64,000 bases of DNA from Morella rubra (GCA_003952965.2 CM025852.1:558001-622000), one strand, 5' to 3'; counted from the first letter of the stretch, positions 21,095-32,590 are shown. Made by a program: numbers and translations. Notes: a model not told the origin generated them from the letters alone.

Positions 21095-21296
21095 TATTAA
21101 GAAACACGAGTATGGAGAGAAAGAAATATTTCATTAACAAAGAATACTCTGTATTACAACCTCTGTTACTTTATATACAGGAAGAGAATAAAGAATACAA
21201 TCTGTTACACTAAATTGAAACGGTGAAACTAACTTCCAGCGTGTAACTTCCAACTTGTTTCCAACTTAGCATTCTAGGTCAGCACTATTGTTAATA
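21095..21296 (-). repeat. Copia-3 5' LTR
   Basis: This LTR is 202 bp. On the element strand it begins TATTAACAATAG and ends TTTCTTAATA. The same ends are present in the other LTR. These are TA...TA termini, not the usual TG...CA, and form an inverted TATTAA/TTAATA pair. A TATATAAAG box is present on the element strand. Confidence 0.9.
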
Positions 21297-22493
21297 CATG
21301 GCTACGATGTAGACATATATAAGTTTTTTCTTTTCCAACTTTAGGGCTTGGGCTCACAGTTCAATCATGGTCAGGGTGGACATAAGCTTTTTTTTTTCTT
21401 AGCTTTGCACTTTAACTACATGTCCAGCCAAAATTTTTTACTCCATGCATTTTCCATCTTGATTGCATTCATCTGTCCTTCAGCTACAAAATTTTGGCCG
21501 GACGTACGTAGCTAAAGTAGAAAGCTAGGGAATGATAAAATTTTAAAATATTAAAATTGATAAAAAAAAAAAAAATGAAGAGAGATGATTTGAATGAATT
21601 TTTTATATTTATTATAAAAAAAAAATAGTAATTCGATAGAAAAGAGATTATATTATAATTATTTTATAAGATTAAAATTTTAAAAAACTCAAAATTTTGT
21701 GAGACAAACGCCTGCACGAATTACATTGGAAAAAATCTTCTAATTTAATGAGATTGGGACATAAACACTTGAGATCAGTACGTACCATTAAAGTCTCAGG
21801 AAATCTAATCGGAGTTTTTCAGAACCCCAAACAGCAAATCCACGGGAACTTTTCTATTTTTATAGTATGAGTCATTCCTTGAGATTTTACTCTTGATATA
21901 GCTTCACCAGTTTCCCATTATAGGCTTCCTCCAGGTTAAAGAATCCACGTACGTGAAGTACAATGGCATTTTCTTTTCGAACCTTATCATGACTTTTTTT
22001 TTTTTATCAATATAGGAATGTATTAATATAAACCGTAACGATACAAAACAAAAACCCCTCGTGACTTTTTTTTTCTTTTTTTTTTTTACTTTCGCTTTTA
22101 GTTTTGTTTAAGATCTTCCGTATGAATTGATTTTTTCTCTTTTTCAAGCAAACGTGAAATTCATTTAACAACGAGAATACATTAGTGCTGCATACGGATA
22201 GGCCAACAATACCTGTATGGCCATTTGGATTCTGTCGTGTATGACGGGTAGGTGTTCAGCCCTTTGAACTCTAGAAATTGCTGTATTGGGCTCTATACCC
22301 CGCCCTTCTCCGTATGAATTGACCACTTGCTTTTGTCCGGTTTAAGATTTCGAAGCTTCTTCTTTGATTGAATAACGATTAACGAGTGTGTGGACCTGGA
22401 CTTAACTTTTGTGCTATGGCTCCCAAAAGCTCCTGTGCTTGATATTTTTCCATGCCATCTCAACGGTAGTGACTGGTCATTATCCCAACCAAG

Positions 22494-22527
<34 letters not shown>

Positions 22528-22631
22528 AAAAAGAAAAGAAAGAAGACTGATCATTATCCCTAATCAGGTTCCAGATGTGGCATGCCCACAGCCCACTCAT
22601 TTCCTTTTAACTCATGCCTACCACTCCTCAG
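21297..22631. other. Upstream region shared by divergent genes A and C
   Basis: 21297-21420 completes the third promoter repeat of gene A. 21700-22130 and 22320-22380 match the DNA upstream of gene B (41800-42170), including CCGGTTTAAGATTTCGAAGC. A poly-A tract of about 33 bases (22494-22526) lies about 105 bp upstream of the gene C start. No gene is seen. Confidence 0.6.
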
Positions 22632-23224
22632 ATGGATCAGAGTCTGATGGACGCTGCTCAGCAAGGAGACATTGAGTTCTTGTACTCCGCTATACTAGGG
22701 GATCCAAAAGTGTTGGACGTCATCGATGAGATTCCATTTGCTGACGCTCATTTACTCACTGCTGCCTCTGCAGGCCAGACCCATTTCGCCATGGAGATCA
22801 TGATTTTGAAGCCATCACTTGCTAGGAAGCTTAATCAACACGGCCTCACCCCCATGCACCTTGCTTTGCAATACGACCAAACGGAAGTGGTACTCCGTCT
22901 ACTTGAGGTTGACGAGGATCTCGTCCGTGTCCCAGGAAGGGGGGGTCTTACTCCATTGCATTATGCAGCTGAAAAAGGATTCCTCGATGTTTTGGCTGAA
23001 TTCCTGTGTCTGCCCCGAGTCCATTCTAGATGTGACAATTCAAAGGGAGACTGCTCTCCATATTGCTCTGAAAGAGGACATGTTCGATGCTTTTGAGCTC
23101 CTTGTAGGATGGCTTCTACGGGCCTGGTCTAGAAATGCCGACTCACGTCAACGGATTTGTCTGAACTGGAAGGATGCGGACGGTGACACTGTTGCACATT
23201 TCTGTATCCAAAAATCAAACGCAG
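22632..23224 (+). pseudogene. Gene C exon 1: ankyrin repeats, frameshifted
   Basis: The start aligned with genes A and B is MDQSLMDAAQQGDIEFLYSA; an upstream in-frame Met exists at 22614. The ankyrin repeats resemble gene B (ASAGQTHFAMEIMILKPS, GLTPLHYAAEKGFLDVL). Near 23010 the frame shifts: ...LDVLAEFL continues only in another frame as VCPESILDVTIQRETALHI. The exon is 593 nt against 594 nt in gene B, fitting a net 1-nt loss. The donor is a normal CAG|GTGAGT at 23225. The second half of the gene lies beyond Copia-2. Confidence 0.85.
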
Positions 23225-23496
23225 GTGAGTCCTCTTACATACATGTTCTCTATTAGACAAGGACAATAGAATTGCGCGATCATGTTTTACAAGGGGCTGA
23301 TCGCCCAGTAAAGATTCGATCCCAGGAACATGAAAATTTGTCCTGAAATGGCCTGCATAAGATTTTGGTAGCTATATATAATGTTCTTTTCTTCTTAGAT
23401 TTAATTTGCAAGATTTTCTTTATTTTTTGTATGTTCTTATTTTTTTTTTAAAAAAAAAAATTTGGAGCAATTATGCATCTCTACATTATGCAAGGG

Positions 23497-23518
23497 GTAA
23501 GATTGTTATTGGATTGTG
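23497..23518 (+). pseudogene. Gene C exon 2, first 22 bases before Copia-2
   Basis: The sequence reads V-R-L-L-L-D-C and continues after Copia-2 at 28123 as G-A-N-V-N-A-K-N. This matches the ankyrin pattern of gene B exon 2 (EVRFLIVN). Copia-2 therefore landed in a coding exon. Intron 1 (23225 to about 23494) is otherwise unremarkable. The acceptor is probably the AG at 23493-23494. Confidence 0.75.
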
Positions 23519-24029
23519 TGTTAGGAAAAATCCTATGCCCTACGTGTGGAATAACGTAAGAAACGAAATAAAGAAGAATAGGAATAAGGACACAGAGATT
23601 TACATGATTCTCTCAATGTGAGGTATGTCTACAGAGTTGCAGTGTTTTTATTATTGTCGTACAAAGTACAAGGAGACAGCAGTCATGCATGGAACGTCGC
23701 GAAAAAAAATAATATGAACACTCAGAAAACCCTAACCCTGAGCGCTGTATATATAGGACTTGGGACGCCGCCTGACCCAAAATACCTCGAGCTTACAGGG
23801 CATCCTGGGTTATCGTAACCCCTGGAGGTTAGCTGGGTATACCGAGCCTACCAGGCTTGTCCCGGTCATCCCGGGCATACAGGCGTCCTAGTCTCCTGTC
23901 TTACCGAGCTTGCCCCCGAGCACCTATCAGCCCAGGCTTTCGCATATCCCCTATCGTGCTCAGGCTTGTCCCCCAGGCACCTATCAGCCCAGGTCAGATA
24001 TAGTAAACCAGGCTCCACATAGCCTAACA
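23519..24029 (-). repeat. Copia-2 3' LTR
   Basis: This LTR is 511 bp and holds about 135 bp (23630-23810) that are absent from the 5' LTR. It has two copies of a unit containing GCACCTATCAGCCCAGG. Confidence 0.9.
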
Positions 24030-24270
24030 ATCTCCCACTTGGAGACTGGTCCGAATCATCACTGTTGCCCTTCTCTCGCTCCTGTCTCTACCACTGCTAC
24101 AACTCTTTCCTTTGTCCTCAAGCTTGAAGATCAATAGAAGCTGCGCACAACTTCAGTTTCTCAACTGTTACAGATTTTGTTAACATGTCTGCTGGATTCT
24201 CCTTTCAACATATCTTCTCCAATGTCAGTTGTTCATCTTCAAGAAGAGAGCAAATGAAATGATACCTCAA

Positions 24271-25874
24271 CTAGATATGCTTTGTCCTTGAATGATACGT
24301 CGGGTTCTTTGCAAGAAAAATAACGCTCTGACTATCATTGTATAGAATGCCCTTTTCATTCTTCTTACCCAACTCATCCAAGAATCCTTGTAACCAAATC
24401 ATCTCCTTTCCAGCTTCTGTCACGGCTACATACTCGGCTTCCATTGTGGAGAGAGCAACAATCTTCTGCAATTTTGAGGCCAACAAATAGTTGTATCGCC
24501 AAGAGTATACACAAATACAGTAGTACTCTTTATGTTGTCAATATCTCCTGCTAAATCAGCATCCACGTAACCCTGCAGCGACAAGCTTCCTACTGTGAAG
24601 CAAAGAAATGTATCTGATGAACCCTTCAAGTACCTCAGGATCCACTTAATTGCTTCCTAATGTTGCTTCCCTGGATTACTCATGTATCTACTCACAACTC
24701 CCACTGCATGGGTAATGTCCAATCTTGTATAGACCATAGCGTACATCAAGCTGCCGATAGCCGAGGCATATGGTACTTCCTCATATAGGCCTTTTCTTCC
24801 TCTGTCTTCGGTGACTGGTCCTTAGTTAGTCTAAGATGACTAACCAAGGGTGTGCTCACTGGTTTAGCTCCATCCATGCTAAATCTGCTGAGGACCTTCT
24901 TTACATATTCTGCCTGTGAAAGTTCCAGTATTCCTTTGGCCCTGTCCCTGTTGATTCTCATACCTAGGATTTGTTTTGCAGCACCCAAATCCTTCATTGC
25001 AAACTACTCAGACAACTGCCTCTTAAGATTGCTACTTTCTTTCATGCTAGAACCTACAACGAGCATGTCATCTACATATAGCAACAAGATAATACAAGAG
25101 TTATTAAAACTCTTCACATAGCAACAATGGTCAGCATTATACCTCGTGAACCCAGTCCTAGACACGAAGCTATCAAACTTTTTGTATCATTGCCTTGGAG
25201 CTTGTTTTAGGCCATACAAGCTCTTCCTCAGTTTGCATACCATATTCTCTTTCCCTGGCTTTAAGAAACCCTGTGGCTGATGCATGTAAATCTCCTCCTC
25301 TAAATTGCCATGAAGGAATGCTGTCTTCACATCTAACTGTTCAAGATGTAGATTCTCGGCCGCCACCATTGTAAGTACCATTCTGATGGTTGTCATATTC
25401 ACTACCGGAGAGAATATATCAGTGTAGTCAATACCTTACTTTTGTTGGAATCCTTTTACTACCAGTCGGGCCTTGTAACGCTTGCTACCATCATTCTCAC
25501 CCTTTATCCGATACACCCACTTATTATGCAAAGCCTTCTTCCCTTGCTGGTAGTTTAGTCAACTCTCATGTCTTGTTAGTCATCAATGAATCTATCTCAT
25601 CCTTCATGGCTAACTCCCACTTGATTGAACTCTCAATCTGCAAGGCTTCATCATAAATCTTTAGCTCACCACCATCAGTCAACAAGATATAGAACAGAGA
25701 GGGTGAAAATCGTTGTGGAGATCTCCTGTTTTTGGAAGACCTTCGAACAGCAACTGTAGGTGTAATATGTTCAACCTGTGACTGTGGATCTGCATTTTCT
25801 TGATCTTCATTCTGGATGATATCTTCGGCGATCTCATCTGAGTTGACATACTTAGACTCATTCAGTTTCAACAC
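24271..25874 (-). pseudogene. Copia-2 reverse transcriptase and RNase H, broken
   Basis: The pieces include 25402-25187 ([32 protein letters not shown] followed by a stop), 24997-24746 (KDLGAAKQILGMRINRD) and RNase H at 24629-24271 (ALSTMEAEYVAVTEAGKEMI, YHSRTKHI). A Y-V-D-D-type motif is near 25070. Frames change repeatedly. Confidence 0.85.
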
Positions 25875-25951
25875 TGTAACATCAGATTCCGACTTTGCGA
25901 CATCAGATTATGCACTTGACCAGTCTTTGTACACAGCCTGCTCATTGAAAA

Positions 25952-26925
25952 TCACATTATGATTTCTAATAATTTTCCAGTTTTGATCATTAACCCAGAG
26001 TGCAATCTCATACTCCTTGCATGCTCACAAAGGGTCATGTTCATGCACTCTGCCACGCCATTCTGCTGCGGTGTCCCCGGAATAGTTTTCTCTATCCTAA
26101 TTTCATTTACAGCACAATACTCCTTGAAATCCTTATTCGTGTATTCTCCTCCATTGTCTGATCTCAAACACTTTAGCTTCAAGCCTGTTTCTGTTTCTAC
26201 CATGGCTTTCCACTTCTTGAAACAATCAAATGCATCATATTTATTTTTCAAGAAATAGACCCATACCTTTCTGCTTGCATCATCAATAAATGTGATGTAG
26301 TACTGCGAGCCTCCAAAAGATACCACTGGGGAGGGTCCCCACAAGTCTGTATACACCAACTCCAGCCTTCCAGACTTCGGAGTCCTGCCAATCTTCATGA
26401 AACTGACCTTTTTCCTACTTTCCCATAATGCAATCTTCGCACAGATCAACCTTTGCTGATTTCAGGTTCAATAGTTTCCCTTTTGACAGAAGTACTTTCA
26501 TCCCTTTCTTGCTCATGTGACCGAGTCTGCAATGCCACAGAACCGCATAAGGATTCATATTTGCAATAGCAATGGTATCCCTTTTACTTGTGGTCATGTA
26601 AAGGGTACCGATCTTTTCTCCAAGAGCCACAACCCTGGCTCCCATGATGACCCTCCACTTCCCTCCATGGATGTTAATTGCATGCCCTTCATCATCAAGC
26701 TGTCCTACAAAGATCAGATCCTTCTTTAGCTTTGGAATATGTCGAACCTTCTTCAACTTCCATACCGAATCTATGTGTACCCCCGATGCGAGCATCACCC
26801 ATGCCCACAATATCTAACGGTGTGCCATCAGCCAGATATACCTTCCCGAAGTCTCCAGCAGCGTAGTTCTCCAAGATTTCGCATCTCGATGTCTTATGAA
26901 AAGAAGCTCCTGAATCCAATACCAA
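25952..26925 (-). pseudogene. Copia-2 protease and integrase, broken
   Basis: The protease begins VLDSGASFHKTSRCEI at 26922 with an intact D-S-G. The zinc part of integrase has LWHCRLGHMSKKGM and CEDCIMGK (26810-26415). The core is 26449-25952 with VYTDLWGPSPVVSFGG, RSDNGGEYTNKDF and QQNGVAECMNMTLCEHARSM, in which E-R-M-N-R-T has become E-C-M-N-M-T. Confidence 0.85.
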
Positions 26926-26928
26926 GAG

Positions 26929-27702
26929 TCAATAGGGCTGTAAACCGAAAGGAGTAGGGCATCTTCCACTACGTTTGCAGAGTCGTTTTGTTTCTCCTTC
27001 TTTGGTTCCCAACAATTCTTCTTCAAATGACCTGTCTTGCCACAGTTTCAACACTTTGACTGTTGACCCCACTTTAAATCTTCTGCCACCTTTCATTTCA
27101 AGATTTAGGGCAACACTGGAAACTGAGACCTCACCAGAATCTCTTTTACAAACCTCCTCACTCAGAACAAGATCTCTAATATCTTCGTACTTGAGTTTAT
27201 TTTTCTCGGTGGAATTGCTCACTGTCGTCCTCATTGCCTCCCAACTATTTGGCAAAGATGCCAACACAATCAGCGCACGGATTTCATCATCAAAGTCGAT
27301 CTCCATTGAGGACAATTGATTCGTGATTGTGTTGAACTCATTGAGATGTTGCGCAACAGAAGTGCCTTCTGCCATCCTCAAGTTAAAGAGCTTCTACATC
27401 AGGTGCACCTTGCTGTTAGCAGACGGCTTTTTATACATGCCTGCCAAAGCCGCTATTAGACCTACTATTGTCTTCTCCTTCACAACGTTGTGCACTACTG
27501 ACCTTGACAAAGTCAAACGAACAACAACCAACACCTGTCGATCGAGCAGTGCCCACTTATCGTCCTCCATGTCTTCTGGTTGCTCCCCCAATAGAGGCAG
27601 ATGTAGTTTTTTGCCATACAGATAGTCTTCAATCTGCATCTTCCAATAGCCAAAATCTGTACCGTCAAACTTCTCAATTCTTATCTTTTCTTCTTTCGCC
27701 AT
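26929..27702 (-). pseudogene. Copia-2 gag, one stop and shifts
   Basis: It starts MAKEEKIRIEKFDGTDFGYW, standard for this Copia gag family. The first open part ends at 27394 with a stop where KLFNLRMAEGTSVAQHLNEF follows in frame. The zinc knuckle is degraded near 27030-27080, although a KKNCWEPKKEKQNDSANVVE stretch remains at 27020 in another frame. Confidence 0.85.
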
Positions 27703-27720
27703 CTCTTTTACCTCGAGCTG

Positions 27721-27738
27721 AACCTGGCTCTAATACCA
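27721..27738 (-). other. Copia-2 primer-binding site
   Basis: It lies two bases inside the 5' LTR. The minus strand reads TGGTATTAGAGCCAGGTT, close to the complement of the 3' end of plant initiator Met-tRNA. Confidence 0.75.
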
Positions 27739-27740
27739 GT

Positions 27741-28117
27741 TGTTAGGAAAAATCCTATTCCCTAAGTGCACGAAATAACGTAAGAGAACGAAATAAAGAA
27801 GTACAAAACAGGAATAAGGACACAAAGATTTACGTGGGCATTCCCTCAACGCCTGGAGGTTAGCTGGGTATACCGAGCCTACCAGGCTTGTCCCAATCAT
27901 CCCGGGCGTATAGGCGTATTAGTCTCCTGTCTTATTGGGCTTGCCCCCGGGCACCTATCAGCCCAGGCTTTCGCATATCCCTGGTCGTGCCCAAGCTTGT
28001 CCCCCTAGGCATCTATCAGCCTAGGCTTCCGTGTCTCCCCTGTCATGCCTGGGCTTGTCCCCGAGCACCTATCAGCCCAGGTCGGATATAGTAAATCGGA
28101 CTCCAAATAGTCTAACA
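27741..28117 (-). repeat. Copia-2 5' LTR
   Basis: This LTR is 377 bp. It has three copies of the CACCTATCAGCCCAGG-type unit (27945-28085) but lacks an internal block present in the other LTR. The minus strand starts TGTTAGACTATTTGG. Confidence 0.9.
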
Positions 28118-28820
28118 TTGTGGAGCTAATGTGAATGCTAAGAATTGAGGGGGCTGTACGGCTCTGGACGTCTTGCAAGGCGACAATTAAGATATCAGGA
28201 ATTTGTTGCGTCTTGCGTGAGCTCGAAGTGCTTTTTCTCTTCCTACAGTTACATCCTTTAATGATTTCTTGCGATCTCCTCTCTCATGCGTTGGCAATAT
28301 TAAAATAGGCTTCTATCGTCAGGCAGGGAACCTAACAAATGAAATGCGCAATGCGCTACTGGTGGTTGGTCCACTGCTTGTAACAGTTAGCTACCAAGCA
28401 GCACTTAGCCCTCCTAGTGGCGCTTGGCAAGATAACTACAATCTCGGAACCGATCAGCTTATCAATAGCACTGCCCTGATTAATAGCAACAGTAGTGAAG
28501 TCGATCAAACCCCACACTAGGCCGAGAGAGTAATCATGGGCTATTGGGATTCATATGGCTTTTTCATTATTAAAAATATGACCTTTTATTTTGCAAACTA
28601 TCTTCTAATCGTGCTTCTCCCCTATTTTCTTTCCGGGTTTATGTTCTTCCCAGTCCTCATGTACCTGCTTCTGAGCTACAATTCCGCAATGAACATAATA
28701 CTTCCTTCAGCTAGTGGGATTGTTCTAAGTCAGCTAGTCATCCTTAAACTAGCATTTTTTGCATTGTATATTCTCCACAGGATCAGGAGCCTAAGAGAAT
28801 TTAACGGGCCGGCTTTATAT
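28118..28820 (+). pseudogene. Gene C exon 2, main part: PGG domain with stops
   Basis: It continues the ankyrin repeat as GANVNAKN, stop, GGCTALDVL, and a second stop before DIRNLL. The PGG domain is at 28340-28515 (EMRNALLVVGPLLVTVSYQA, SPPSGAWQDN). It then hits TAG at 28518-28520, where gene D has CAG. The membrane segments continue in frame to REFNGPALY, where the MULE enters. The tail reappears at 36736-36790. The gene cannot make a full protein. Confidence 0.85.
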
Positions 28821-29085
28821 GGGTTCGGATTCGGTCCAGACCATATGGATCCAGACACATCTAGACGCACGGTCTGGATTGAATCCCACGAAATGGACGA
28901 CAGAGAGGTCGCCACGTCATTTAATGAGGCCTCTCTATCGTCGGCTCGGCTTGGCTCCAGTCAGTGCGTGTGTTTCGTGTCCCCACATTTGTACTGGTCA
29001 AACCGCTACAATTTTAGACCGACCACACCTCCGATCACTACGGCGCGAACACACGATTTCAACCATTTTATTCCCATTTCAAAAT
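28821..29085 (+). repeat. MULE left terminal inverted repeat
   Basis: It aligns with the reverse complement of 36475-36735. Shared blocks include GTCATTTAATGAGGCCTCTC and GACCGACCACACCTCCGA. Identity looks roughly four fifths by eye. Confidence 0.88.
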
Positions 29086-30371
29086 CCTTCGACATTTTCA
29101 AAACTCATTTCACCCACCTTCTTCCCAAATCCCTACATTTTAGTTTCCAACCTATTTGAAAATCCCTCAAATCTCTCCCATTTTGAAATCCTTCAAATCC
29201 CACCCTTTTTTTAGTTTTCGTTTGAAGAGAGGAAGAAACTCCACATAGTGGGTAAAAGTTAAACAATCTGTCTGTATGGCCTCTCACTCGATTTACAAAC
29301 ATTTTTTGTTTGATTTTGTTTTCTGTTAGGTTTAGATCTTCTTGTCAAGAAAATGGGGATTTTGAGTTACTATAGTGGCCATATTAACGATAAACCCTAT
29401 ATAATTGTTATTTTCTTTGCTCTAGAAATTGCTGATTGTTAGGGTCACATTTTGGAGTTACTTTTATCTCATTTATCTGTTTCCTATGGACGTTGTTGTA
29501 GCTACATACATGGTTAGGGCTGTAATGTTTATTGTTTCCGGTGATAACTTGTGCATATTGTTTAACTTTTAGTTTGATAAGTATTATTTTTTATTGCTCT
29601 TTTAAGTGGGCATTGGGTAGAGTTTCCTTTTCATCCATGTTTTTCCATCTTGTCTTACTCTAGAATCCAAACCATAAACACTACAGATGAGGAGGAATTA
29701 GATACATTGGGTGTGAGTGAGTTTTTGATTGTGACATGCAATCTTTAAAAAAGGTGCCATAGCCAGTTGAAACGTCTCAACTCTACCCTCTGATTGAACA
29801 AATGAATTCATTGACGAATGGATACCAGTGCTATCTACCTTGTTAGTTGTTAAAAGTTCAATTTGAGACATTTTGGCAAGTAGCTCAAGGTTTTACTTGA
29901 TTTGTTTTGCACACAAAGAAATTCATGTCGAATGTTCCATGCCATACATGTGGTGCTAATACGAGTTCCTAAGGTTATAAAATCATTGTTTTGGTATTGG
30001 CATCTTGTTTAAAGCACTCTCTGCCCTTAAAGAAGATAGTTCTTCCAAGTGGTATTTTGAAGCTACTTATCCAAGAGCACTATCAATTTACCCGGGGTTA
30101 AAAGTAATAGTTTTTCCAAGATGATTGAATTTTTTGGAAATTGTTCTCTCTTTTCACTTTTGCTTTGCCTTGAAGTGTAGCTGTGTATCTTTCGTGTATT
30201 TATTTCCGTCAAAGCGTAACATTTTTGTTTGAATTTAATAGTATGTACATATATTTGCAACTTGTTGGAAACTTATCTGCAAGGTCATGATTGTACACTA
30301 GTATTGTCTTCGTTTAACCATGCATGTAGCGCTGATAAATCTGCAAAAATTTATTATGAACACAGAAAAAA

Positions 30372-31385
30372 TTGGAGACAACGCCTAGGATCAAGCGTTG
30401 TGCCAGGAAGTGTAAGAATACGGCATCATTTTCGAGGCCGAGGAGAGAGCTGCTGGAAAGTGCAGACCTCACTAATTTTCGAAATGATGATTGTGCAACA
30501 GCATTTGATACGGATTTTGCCAAAAGGACGGTGATTCGAGGAAGGAACATAACACTCGACCTGATAGGTGAGTTAGATCTCTATGGCCATTTCCAATTTC
30601 AAGGGTTGGAAAATTTGTGTGAAATGGGTAGATATGTGTACCTAAAGTATGTTAGACAATTTTTTGCCAACATGACATGGACCAGGGACGTAGATGGTCT
30701 TACCATTAGGAGCTTAGTGGGTAGGAAGCTCGTTGAGCTTACTGTTGAGAAGTTAAGTGAGATTATGAGGATCCCTTGTCGCAGGGAGCATGTATATGAG
30801 CAAAAAGTTAGGCCTCAGGAAAATAAGTGGGACTATTGGGATGCTAGTAGGTTTCTTTTGGATTTGGATGATGATGAAGATGCCCTTACACATTTTCAGG
30901 CCAAAGACCTTAAGTTGTCTCTTAGGCTTCTCCATCTCATTTCAACCTATAACTTTCTACCTAGAGGTGGTCATAGAGGAGTGGTTACGTTTATGGACGT
31001 TTATATGCTTGAGCATCTCGTGAACCATAGGTTCATAAATCTACCTTTTATCATGTTGGAGCATATGGTGTTTGCTCGTGAGCATAACAAAGTCCTCTCC
31101 TATGGATTGATTTTTACCAAAATTTGTAACCACCATGGAATTCGCATGGATATGAGGGAGGTCGACGCACCACTTTAATCTGATGCTTTTAACTTCCAAA
31201 CATTGAAGAAGATTGGTTATAGGAAAAACTCGAGGGGAGAATGGGTTCGTAAAGCCAATTGTGGCGAGGATAATTATAGTGACAAGAGTGCAGAAGTTCT
31301 TCCTCATTCCTCGACTACTCATGAGCAGTCTTCTTCATCCAACACGGCTTGGCAAGATTCTATAGAGAGTCGCATTGAATCTTAG
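30372..31385 (+). CDS. MULE-borne ORF resembling the 'putative plant transposon protein' family, one in-frame stop
   Basis: A 268-codon frame (30372-31178) begins METTPRIKRCARKCKNTA and runs to a TAA at 31176-31178. The same frame then continues open to 31385 (FNFQTLKKIGYRKNSRGEWV). The charged N-terminus is followed by AKRTVIRGRNITLDLIGELD, by YVYLKYVRQFFANMTW, and by LRLLHLISTYNFLPRGGHRG. The layout resembles plant proteins filed as putative transposon protein (PF20167-type); this is from memory and was not searched. It lies between the MULE left TIR and the transposase, on the opposite strand. The 29086-30371 stretch before it has no clear exon and may be leader and intron. Its biochemical role is unknown. 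Confidence 0.65.
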
Positions 31386-32079
31386 AACGTGGCTAGGAGC
31401 AAATTCTCGACAGCACTAAGAAGTTGCAAGACAGCATTAATAAGTTGCAAGAGAGCTTTGAAAAATATTTCCAACCTCGTAATTGATCATTGAGTATTTT
31501 TCCACCAAATCTCACTTAGTTTTGTAGTTAGTTACATGAAATCTTTTCATTTGTTTGTGATGGTATATGATTGTCCAACTATATGGTGTTGCAGGCACAA
31601 GATTTCAGAAACGTAATTCAACATAAAGATGTGCTTCCAGAACATGAATATGTATAAGTTTATATATGTCAGTAGTAGATTTGTTAGAGCAAATTTGTTG
31701 TTTATGTGTAAGTATATATATGCCAGTAGTAGATTTGAACTAAAATGAAGTTTTTTGGGTTCAAGTAATGAATATGTACCTAGGCTATTTTTTTTTCATG
31801 GATTTCTATTATATCCAATCTGTAAGAATTGGAAATGAACGATAGAAAAATGTTGAGACTGAATGCTTAAGTTTTTCATTCAGATTAGGCAAAATTATAG
31901 AGCAAAGCTACTCGGGCAAGATTTTTCCAACATGCTTAAGCCTCTTCAGAGCTAAACACCACTAACGGAAATAGGGTCCAGCTCCTCGGGCTGCTAGTGC
32001 TTTAAATAATTTGAAATATTATATAATTAGTGCTTTAAAACAATCTTATTACATCCAATTAGCATATTCTACTAGGTCT

Positions 32080-32590
32080 GGAAATTGCTGGATTTTCCAA
32101 GGAGCTCCGTGCGTCAGTGGTCTGGAAATTGCTGGAAATCCAGAAATTTCCGCGCGAGCAGACTGGCTCTCTCTATCCTGGAATTCCAGGTCGTCCCGCG
32201 AGCAAGGAGCCCTGGAATTCCAAGTTCGAGGTTGTCCCGCGAGCAAGGAGACCTGGAATTCTAGGTCATCCCGGGCACAAATCCTAGAAATTCCAAGGCT
32301 CCTCGAGCACAATTCAAGGGTTCTCTCTACCCTAGAATTCCAGGGCGCCCCGTGCATAAGGCTTGGAATTCCAAGCCTCTCCGCTCGCTGGACCCTGGAA
32401 TTCCAAGTCTCTTTGCGTGCAACTCCCTGAATTTCTAGGGCGCCCCGTGCGTAAGGCTTGGAATTCTAGGCCTCCCCGCTCGCAGGACCCTAGAATTTCA
32501 GGTCTCCCCGCGCGCTAGTCCCTGGAATTCCAAGTCGTCCCGAACGCATGGCCTGGAAATTCCAGGCCAGGGGATGCCAGTTTTCTAGAA
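32080..32590. repeat. Degenerate tandem array around GGAATTCCA inside the MULE
   Basis: About ten units of roughly 40-60 bp each contain CTGGAATTCCA or a variant, joined by GC-rich links such as GTCCCGCGAGCAAGGAG and GCCCCGTGCRTAAGGCTTGG. The core is a palindrome with an EcoRI-type site. No ORF is supported. The flanks 31386-32080 and 32591-33346 hold nothing I recognise. Confidence 0.75.

Larger units (their letters stand above)
4012..21296 (-). mobile_element. Copia-3: LTR retrotransposon, outermost layer of the nest, TA...TA LTR ends
   Basis: The element lies on the minus strand. It is flanked by the 5-bp target duplication CATGG (4007-4011 and 21297-21301). Joining the flanks restores continuity with the promoter region of gene B. 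The 5' LTR is 21095-21296. The 3' LTR is 4012-4144 plus 16641-16716, split by the LINE. Directly inside the 5' LTR is TGGTATCAGAGC, the primer-binding site matching initiator Met-tRNA. Inside the 3' LTR is a purine-rich tract (TTGAGGAGGAA on minus). Without the nested DNA it is about 4.8 kb, normal for Copia. The coding region has many stops and shifts, so it is not autonomous now. Confidence 0.93.
23519..28117 (-). mobile_element. Copia-2: LTR retrotransposon inside gene C exon 2
   Basis: It is flanked by TTGTG (23514-23518 and 28118-28122). The LTRs have TGTTAG...CTAACA ends. The 5' LTR is 27741-28117 and the 3' LTR 23519-24029. The primer site on minus is TGGTATTAGAGCC, initiator-Met type with one mismatch. 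The purine tract by the 3' LTR reads CAAGTGGGAGAT. The Copia coding order is present on minus with several stops. Element length is 4.6 kb. The LTRs differ in length, 377 against 511 bp. Confidence 0.94.

Noticed and set aside
22409-22675. 88-codon ORF with a lysine run upstream of gene C
   Set aside because: It is produced by the poly-A tract and overlaps the gene C start in another frame.
32049-32430. ORFs on both strands in the GGAATTCC array
   Set aside because: Open frames on both strands arise from the repeat unit; no domain or start context supports coding.
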